From Helochares maculicollis (lineage: Eukaryota; Arthropoda; Insecta; Coleoptera; Hydrophilidae), in contig JAWQRO010000259.1 of NCBI GenBank assembly GCA_033557835.1, positions 1-45,863 of the forward strand: a stretch of 45,863 nucleotides of DNA, given 5' to 3'. Below the pieces are notes generated by a model. That model did not search any database. It had not been told where the DNA came from and worked only from the letters and a program-made list of their open reading frames with translations. This document shows, piece after piece, positions 40,348 to 45,863 of the stretch. Every line of letters begins with the position of its first letter. The stretch's first letter is position 1. The translations under genes and the position numbers were made by a program.

Positions 40348-40370
40348 GGTTGGGGACACTCCAGATTTTT
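40348..40370 (+). repeat. Dispersed hairpin motif, copy 7 (right half)
   Basis: TTGGGGACACTCC then AGATTTTT. The left stem arm is decayed; the right half and T run are intact. Confidence 0.5.
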
Positions 40371-41243
40371 ACTACTTTACCATTGTGTCAGTTGTAAAGC
40401 GAGTCCTATAAATAACATCGTTTAACACAGAGTCAGATGTCTCTTACATAAACATTCGGAATTATCATTTTGAATACGTAGTCTGAGCAAACTATACAAT
40501 ATATCTTTATGCAATATGGGTTTATTGCCTTGTCCTATATTCCTCGGCAAACAGTGTGGGGCTTAAATGGTTGTATTGTCCCGCTTATTGATCGAGGGAA
40601 TACCCATTGGGGCATCATTAATACTCCATCGAGCTTCCCGGCGCATCGGGTCTCCGAAATGGCAATATTTCGCCTCGAGTACATTCGGCACTCAGAATAT
40701 TCCTATGTATTGCAGGCAATTAAACTGATAGATACCTATTTGGATAATTGAGCCGACGGATGAACGGTGCGTTTAACAAATTGTTGCAAACGAAAATACA
40801 TTCCCAATTCGAGCCGCTTAATTTTGATAAAACAACGCATCGTATTTAAAAGTTATCGAAAGAGTAATCAAACTTATCGTTCTGTCGGCATTAAAAACCT
40901 ATTAGCGGAATCGATAGCCACTTACCTAATGGTCTTTCTAATGTTTTACTTGGTGTTCTGACAACCGGAAGCGAGCTGCGCTGTTTTCCGCCTCTTCGGA
41001 AACCTGTAGAGCTCGTTTCTACTTCCGACATGATTCCTGGGTCATCGTCGAAGAGCATTGCGTTCGACGGGGGTGGATAGCCCCTCGGCTGGCCCTGAGG
41101 AGAGGAAATTAAGTGTTAACAACGTGTCAATTAAGTTGCCACTGCGAGAAGATATATTGAATCAGAAGCAAAACGCCCCAACCTCGCGTCTTCTCTAGCG
41201 AATTAATACCAAAAGATAACGAAAAACCAAACCAGGCATTTAC
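40371..41243. other. Unique, less AT-rich stretch (probable intron)
   Basis: An 80-codon plus frame at 40,509-40,751 has no recognisable motif. The sequence is probably intronic to the minus-strand gene if the exons at 41.2-41.7 kb belong to it. Nothing else was found. Confidence 0.35.
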
Positions 41244-41387
41244 CTTCCTCCTTGAAGCAGAGCTCATCTGCTCAAGTTGATTCGGGTTAGCAGCGTGCAA
41301 CAAAATCCTCAAGTTAACAGGCTGATTAGCAAGCAAGGGAAATGTGTTTTCGCTAAGTTGCACCAGAGAGTTGCTCTTCAGGAGATT
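41244..41387 (-). CDS. Minus-strand exon of 48 codons, possibly 5' part of the AIP3/p140Cap-like gene
   Basis: Acceptor gtacttttAG before 41,387 and donor GTAAAT after 41,244; exactly 48 codons, phase 0 at both ends. It encodes NLLKSNSLVQLSENTFPLLA, then a LRILLHAANPNQLEQMSSAS block. The sequence looks genuine (open only in this frame between good splice sites), but I do not recognise the family. If it joins the AIP3-like exons, at least one exon in another phase must lie between, because exon 35,499-35,738 starts in phase 1 or 2. Confidence 0.5.
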
Positions 41388-41437
41388 CTAAAAGTACAAA
41401 GTGAGCGAGGTGACCCCTGTGAAAGACACGTCGTTAC
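41388..41437 (-). other. 50-bp intron
   Basis: Donor CAG/GTAACG and acceptor ttttAG on the minus strand, phase 0. Very short but within the range of insect introns. Confidence 0.5.
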
Positions 41438-41683
41438 CTGAAATCGTTGCGATGCAGTTTGTTCCCGTTCCGCGCGTCCGGGGGGTTTACTGCCGATTTT
41501 AGCGTGTTCGCCGAGCGGATCGTTTGTTTTATGGGAGCAAATGTTATCCAAGGAGGGCGCAGAGGTTCGAATTATGGAACATTTTTCGGGTTTATGCAGA
41601 GTTTTTACTGCCTCCGGGAGCTTTATTGAATCGGGAGTAATCTCCAATTGGGGCGGTAAAGAAATAATGCTATGCGCCGACAT
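41438..41683 (-). CDS. Possible first coding exon on the minus strand (82 codons)
   Basis: The ATG at 41,683 has a good insect context (AATAAAATG) and an in-frame TAA 12 bases upstream. The frame runs MSAHSIISLPPQLEITPDSI to REQTASQRFQ at the donor GTAACG. Together with the next exon it gives 130 residues without a recognised domain, rich in Ser, Pro and Lys. It may be the disordered N-terminus of the AIP3/p140Cap-like protein or a separate small gene. Two plus-strand frames overlap it; I prefer the minus strand because of the phase-consistent splice sites. Confidence 0.42.
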
Positions 41684-42970
41684 TTTATTGCTTTATGGCC
41701 GAAACATTTTATTCTCTTGTTGTGAGTGTTTCGAAAGTTTTCAACGGGGGCACTTCGCGGCAAACTGCGTTCCTGGGACGAGATTCGGGTATCCTGACGA
41801 ATTGAGGGCCGATTTCCGAATCGCTTCGCTCGTTTCGTGGCCCACCAAATTTATTAATCATCAATGCGAGCGCCTCCAAATGCAGCCTATAAACGGCGCG
41901 GTCGGTTAACCGCAATTTAACGCCAGAAGACGTGGCAAGAACAACACTTAATTTCCATTCACTGCACCCACGCGAGCTGTTTACTTATCGGGCACACTAA
42001 AATTAAAAGATTGAAACGTCGTCATTATTTAAGGGTACGGAGATGTAGGTCGCACTTGGCAAAAACGCGCTGGATAAATGGATATTTGGATGGAAATGCA
42101 CGTTCGTGAAAATAGAGGAGTCCACAGTGTTATTCATTGTTACGCTCTTAATTACAGCGACAGTCTGATGTCATCGCATGTTAAAATAATTAATATAATG
42201 CCTGACGTTTCGAGTTACTTGACAAGCGAGAGGATGATGAGCGTTACATTGCATTGGCATCTATCGCCGTTGGACATCCTGCGTCCTGTTTCCAGCTTCC
42301 ATCAGTAATTTACGGCTAGGCTAATTTTCGGAAATGTTACATTAAATTAGGTAAGTGGTGTTGTCGAGGGATGCATCGGAAGCTCTTCATAAAGGAAATC
42401 GAAGCGAAGCAAAGATAATGTAGGAGTTTAAGTGCGGGGGCTTCGTAATTTTAAACGGCCAATTAAATTATATTTCTTTAGGGGGCATTGTAGCGGCGGT
42501 GGACTCGGGGAATAATTAAAAATTATATTTACCGGGGAAAATACAAAGTTAATCAAAAGACCAATTTTGTTCAAACGTTAATTAATATTTTGTAATTAAA
42601 CCAGACTCCGAAAAAGAAGTACATGCTTAATCTAGCTCGGCGAAATCCCTTTGAGTAATCTCCTCAGTTATCCTGGCCATTAGTCTCCTGCCAGCCGAAA
42701 ATATACAATTTCCCTTTACATGTTCGCCTTTGTTTGGGTAATTTTTTATCCTGACAGGTAGCTATGGCTGTTGGGGACGTCATCGCCGAAGGAATTTCAA
42801 AACGGAATTAAAGAATCTTATGAGATGATTCTACCCCATAAAAGATACGATCCTGGAATACAAAGTCCGGCTTACACCCCTTGTAGAAGGAAAAGTCCGC
42901 ACTGGCCAACCCACAATGGCAACGTGATATCTCAAAAACCCTTAAAACTGCGATTCGGATCTTCATTTAA
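41684..42970. other. GC-richer region upstream of the minus-strand exon, possible promoter, then unique DNA
   Basis: About 200 bases upstream of the ATG, a TTTATAGG (minus strand, about 41,893-41,886) could be a TATA box, and the region 41,700-42,000 has raised CpG content. Frames on both strands (41,541-41,909 plus; 41,709-41,915 minus) are unrecognised. Beyond 42,000 I see no gene; 42,771-43,022 leads into the acidic-repeat array. Confidence 0.3.
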
Positions 42971-43022
42971 AAATACCAAGTCGCCTCTGGAAGTAGTGAG
43001 AATTAAGATGCTAAATAAATAG
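42771..43022 (+). CDS. Unrecognised 83-codon frame running into the array
   Basis: It is rich in Lys, Pro and Ser, and its last 20 codons (KNTKSPLEVVRIKM) overlap the sequence that starts each array unit (the tctggaagtagt tag). This could be the last exon or exon relic of the gene from which the array was derived. The nearest ATG is weakly supported and no homologue is recognised. Confidence 0.25.
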   Translation: MGTSSPKEFQNGIKESYEMILPHKRYDPGIQSPAYTPCRRKSPHWPTHNGNVISQKPLKLRFGSSFKNTKSPLEVVRIKMLNK

Positions 43023-43394
43023 TATGACCCTATGATGATGATCATGACCCATTTTACTGCCGATCAATCTGAATCGCAGAAATCTGAAACGGTATCAGAA
43101 AGGTGAAGTTGGTCAGCAGGGTCAAGCCACAAATTAGAGAATGAAGATTAGATGAAGTCAGAGCGAATAAATTTCAAGACCGTCATATCGCATGAAGATT
43201 TCGATGAATCCACTGTGATTGCAGAGATCCCCGACTTTGAATTGAGAGGCTCCGTCGGGAATGAAATGGTGAAGATGAAATGGAAGCTTTGGGAATAATT
43301 CCTGAAGGGCACAGAAGAGGAATTACAAGGATTTGAAGATCTAATGGTATCAGTAATGTCTAGAGCACCAGAGGAACTAACTCCAGTCCTTTGA

Positions 43395-43796
43395 AAAGAA
43401 TTTTCTCGCGCTAGCGAAGAACCTCCCGTAAATGAAGATCATCCCGTTAGTGAACAGCCTACTATTAGTGAAGAATCTTCCGTTAGTGAAGAAGCTGGCG
43501 TTAGTGAAGAATCTCCCATTAGTGAAGAGCCTTTCGTTAGTGAGGAGCCTTCTCTTATCAGGGCAGACCCTTTCTCCGTGAGTCAAACACTCTCTCCTGA
43601 CATCGAAGAAATGTCTCCTGCACCGGAGAGTTCGCCTTTAGAATCTCCTATTCAAAAATCCGAACCTATCCCTGCAACAGAAGATTTTCAGATTGATGCT
43701 ACTGAAACCCTAACAGAAAAAACCGGGAGAATGTCATCACTCGAAGTCACTATAATTGTCCCAACTGATAAATCTGAAGAAAGTCTATACCAATAA
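43395..43796 (+). pseudogene. Acidic Ser-Glu repeat frame in unit A
   Basis: After a TGA at 43,392 the frame is open for 133 codons: RASEEPPVNEDHPVSEQPTI, six or more SEE(P/S)xV(S) repeats, then LSPDIEEMSPAPESS and PLESPIQKSEPI. The part upstream (MKSERINFKTVIS-like near 43,152) is shifted or interrupted. It is very acidic and probably disordered. It has no known family and is likely non-functional. Confidence 0.6.
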
Positions 43797-44059
43797 GACC
43801 CGTCTGGAAGTAGTGCGACCTAAGATACCACAAAATAGATAGAATAATAAAGACCCTGGAATATGGGTGCAAATAGCTGCATATGATGATGAAGATCTAC
43901 CTCATTTCACGGCCGGCAGCTGATGAATATGAATCTAAGAAATCTGAAACGGAATCTAGAAGAAGGAATGCCTAGATCACCAAGAGAACTAGCTCCAGTT
44001 ACTGAAGATCCAAATGAAGTTGGTCAGCAGGGTCAAGCGACGAATTCGAGAATGATCAG

Positions 44060-44725
44060 ATGAAGGTACTGAGGTTACATTTCGATACAGTCATATCGCA
44101 TAAAGATTTCGATGAATCCACTGAGATTACAGTGAAATTCCACCTTGAATTGAGAGGCGCTGCCGGTAGTGAAATGGATGAAGATGACATGGAAGCTTTG
44201 AAAATACTACATGAAGAGTAGATACCGTTGGAAGGATTAGATGAGTTACAAAGAGTTGAAGATCTAATGGAAGAAGTAATGTCTAGAGCATCAGGGGATG
44301 TGACTCCAGTCACTAAAGAAGAACTTTCTCACGTTAGTGAAGAACCTCCCTTTAGTGAAAAACCTTCCGATAGTGAACTACTTCCCGTTGGTGAAGAACC
44401 TCGCGTTAGTAAAGAATATCCCATTCGTGAGGAAACTCTTGTTAATGAGGAGGCATCTTCTATTAATGAAGAATTTTTCCCAATGAGTGAAACACCTTCT
44501 CCTGTAAGCGAAGAAATGTCTCTTACACCAGAAAGTTCACCTTTAGAATCTCCTGTCCAAGAATCCGAACCAATCCTTGCAACACCAGATTTTGATACTG
44601 ATGCTACTGAAGCCCTAGCAGAAGAAACCGAGAGAATTTCGTCACTCGAAATTATTACAGATGTCCCAACTGATGAACTAGAACAAAGTAGTCAGGCAAC
44701 TATTCCGAATTTGAACCTCCTATGA
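44060..44725 (+). pseudogene. Unit B acidic protein, one in-frame TAG
   Basis: This is the best-preserved unit. From ATG 44,060 one frame runs 222 codons to the TGA at 44,723 with a single TAG at 44,219. The first part (53 residues) is MKVLRLHFDTVISHKDFDES, then a TVKFHLELRGA-type beta-rich block and SEMDEDDMEAL. The second part (165 codons) is LMEEVMSRASGDVTPVTKEE, Ser-Glu-Glu-x-Pro repeats, then MSETPSPVSEEMSLTPESSP and SPVQESEPILATPDFDTDAT. No signal peptide or membrane segment. Function unknown; it may be a relic, two short genes, or a readthrough product. Confidence 0.55.
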
Positions 44726-45012
44726 AGTGGTTTATAAATCAACCATACCAATAAGTCCCCTCTGGAAGTAGTAAGATCTAATATACCACAAAATAGATAG
44801 AATAATAAAGACCCTGCAATATGAGTGGAAATAACTGCATATGATGATGAAGATCTAACTCATTTCACGGCCGACAGCTGATGAATCTGAATCTGAGAAA
44901 TCTGAACCGGAATCTAATGGAAGAAGTAATGCCTGGAGAACTAGCTCCAGTTACTAAAGATCCCAAATGAAGTTGGTCAGCAGGGTCAAGCGACGAATTC
45001 GAGAATGATCAA

Positions 45013-45222
45013 ATGAAGTCACTGAAGTTACATTTCGATACCGTCACATCGCATAAAAATTTCGATGAATCCACTGAGATTACAGTAAAATTCCACCTTG
45101 AATTGAGAGGCGCTGTCGGCAGTGAAATGGGCGAAGATGAAATGGAAGGTTTGAAAATAATACATGAAGAGCGAACAAGAGTAGATACCGTTGGAAGGAT
45201 TAGATGCATTACAAATATTTAA
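45013..45222 (+). pseudogene. Unit C N-terminal frame
   Basis: 69 codons matching unit B's first block (MKSLKLHFDTVTSHKNFDES; TVKFHLELRGAVGSEMGEDE). A 10-base insertion relative to B (cgaacaagag, about 45,170-45,180) shifts it out of frame with the acidic repeats. Confidence 0.55.
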
Positions 45223-45706
45223 AGATCTAATGGAAGAAGTAATGCCTAGAGCACCAGGAGAACTAACTCCAGTCACTAAAGAAGAACATTCTCACGTTAG
45301 TGAAGAACATCTCTTTAGTGAAGAACCTTCCGATAGCGAAGACCTTCCCGTTGGTGAAGAACTTCGCGTTAGTGAAAAACCTCGCGTTAGTGAAGAACCT
45401 CCCATTCGCGAGGAAACTCTTGTTAATGAGGAGCCATCTTCTATTAGTGAATAGTTCTTCCCCATGAGTGAAACACCTTCTCCTGTAAGCGAAGAAATGT
45501 CTCCTACACCGGAAAGTTCACATTTAGAATCTCCTGTCCAAGAATCCGAACCAATCCTTGCAACAGAAGATTTTGATACTGATGCTCCTGAAGCCCTAAC
45601 AGAAGAAACCGAGAGAATTTCACCACTCGAAGTTACTATAGATGTCCCAACTAATGAAGCAAAACAAAGTAGTCAGGCAACTATTCCGAATTTGATCCTC
45701 CTATGA
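45191..45706 (+). pseudogene. Unit C acidic repeat frame with one TAG
   Basis: One frame of 172 codons is broken only by a TAG at 45,452. It encodes LMEEVMPRAPGELTPVTKEE, about eight Ser-Glu-Glu-x-Pro/Leu repeats, MSETPSPVSEEMSPTPESSH and ESPVQESEPILATEDFDTD. Colinear with unit B; the TAG is at a different site than the one in B. Confidence 0.55.
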
Positions 45707-45709
45707 AGT

Positions 45710-45863
45710 GATTTATTTATCTACAGGGTTGAGCATTCGAAGTGTTACTAATTTTTAACCTTTTGCGCAGCTGTCACAATGGCAGCAGCTTTTTATAAAT
45801 TTGCTATCTGACAGTTCTGAGTATTTTTTACAAGCGTGCAAAAGCATTTTTCCAAAAGTGAAC
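45710..45863. other. Sequence after the array
   Basis: AT-rich, no repeat continuation visible before the window ends. Confidence 0.4.

Larger units (their letters stand above)
42971..45709 (+). repeat. Tandem array of three acidic-repeat units (A, B, C)
   Basis: Unit borders are set by the recurring tag cctctggaagtagt: A about 42,971-43,788 (about 816 bp), B about 43,789-44,746 (958 bp), C about 44,747-45,709 (963 bp). Each unit runs through accacaaaatagatag, catatgatgatgaagatct, agttggtcagcagggtcaag, the MK(S/V)L(K/R)LHFDTV block, an acidic repeat region, and a stop in cctcctatgaag. A is shorter through internal deletion. B and C are most alike. Confidence 0.9.

Noticed and set aside
40509..40751. 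80-codon plus-strand frame
   Set aside because: Protein-like in places, but no motif, no Kozak support and no neighbouring exon on that strand.
43377..43586. Minus-strand frame rich in FTNGRFFTN repeats
   Set aside because: Antisense translation of the Ser-Glu-Glu repeats in unit A; less plausible than the acidic frame, which shares non-repeat ends with other units.

Overview
This is a piece of an AT-rich eukaryotic nuclear genome, almost certainly from an insect. A beetle is my guess from overall style, but the order cannot be proved from this window. The evidence is split genes with GT..AG introns (50 bp to 6.7 kb), a metazoan pentraxin gene, an exon pair of the AIP3/p140Cap (SRCIN1/KIAA1217) family, mariner, Jockey-like and P-element/THAP9-like relics, and satellite-like arrays. 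There are no operons, rRNA or CRISPR, and most long open frames are chance or antisense shadows.

Left third (1-25.9 kb): I find no convincing host gene. It holds a decayed tRNA-like/SINE-like stretch (about 355-425), a Jockey-type LINE relic (2.17-2.58 kb), and two related satellite arrays in inverted orientation (2.95-5.94 kb and 7.83-9.32 kb). It also has a mariner scrap (10.2-10.3 kb), a third array (13.4-15.6 kb), a TIR element family (A) interleaved with another repeat family (B) at 17.7-21.1 kb, and a fourth array (23.2-24.9 kb). All four arrays carry the same GC-rich mirror-symmetric core, GAGCGAAGCGAG or its complement, although the rest of their monomers differs.

Middle (25.97-35.25 kb): a plus-strand gene for a secreted pentraxin-domain protein, with three coding exons giving 545 residues. 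A 6.7-kb second intron is filled with mariner copies (two of one family, one internally deleted copy of a second, a relic of a third), a P-element/THAP9-like fragment and an inverted copy of an acidic-repeat unit. The pentraxin fold appears to be split by about 240 residues of Pro/Gln/Ser-rich sequence containing three Lys-Arg sites.

Right part (35.25-45.86 kb): minus-strand exons of an AIP3/p140Cap-like gene (35,251-35,738) start about 20 bp after the pentraxin poly(A) signal. Two further minus-strand exons at 41.24-41.68 kb may be the 5' end of the same gene, but the intron phases do not match directly. The long intron or intergenic stretch holds a (TA)n tract and family-B tandem repeats rich in CCGGAAGTG. 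The right edge (42.97-45.71 kb) carries three tandem units of about 0.8-0.96 kb encoding a broken acidic Ser-Glu-Glu-Pro-rich protein. An inverted relative of this unit sits 11 kb away inside the pentraxin intron.

Working view: two host genes in opposite orientation, with the pentraxin gene probably nested in or overlapping the minus-strand gene, inside a dense field of decayed mobile and tandem DNA. The least explained parts are the acidic-repeat units, the four arrays sharing one mirror core, the dispersed GAGTG-GAGA-CACTC hairpin motif, and family B with its ETS-like sites.
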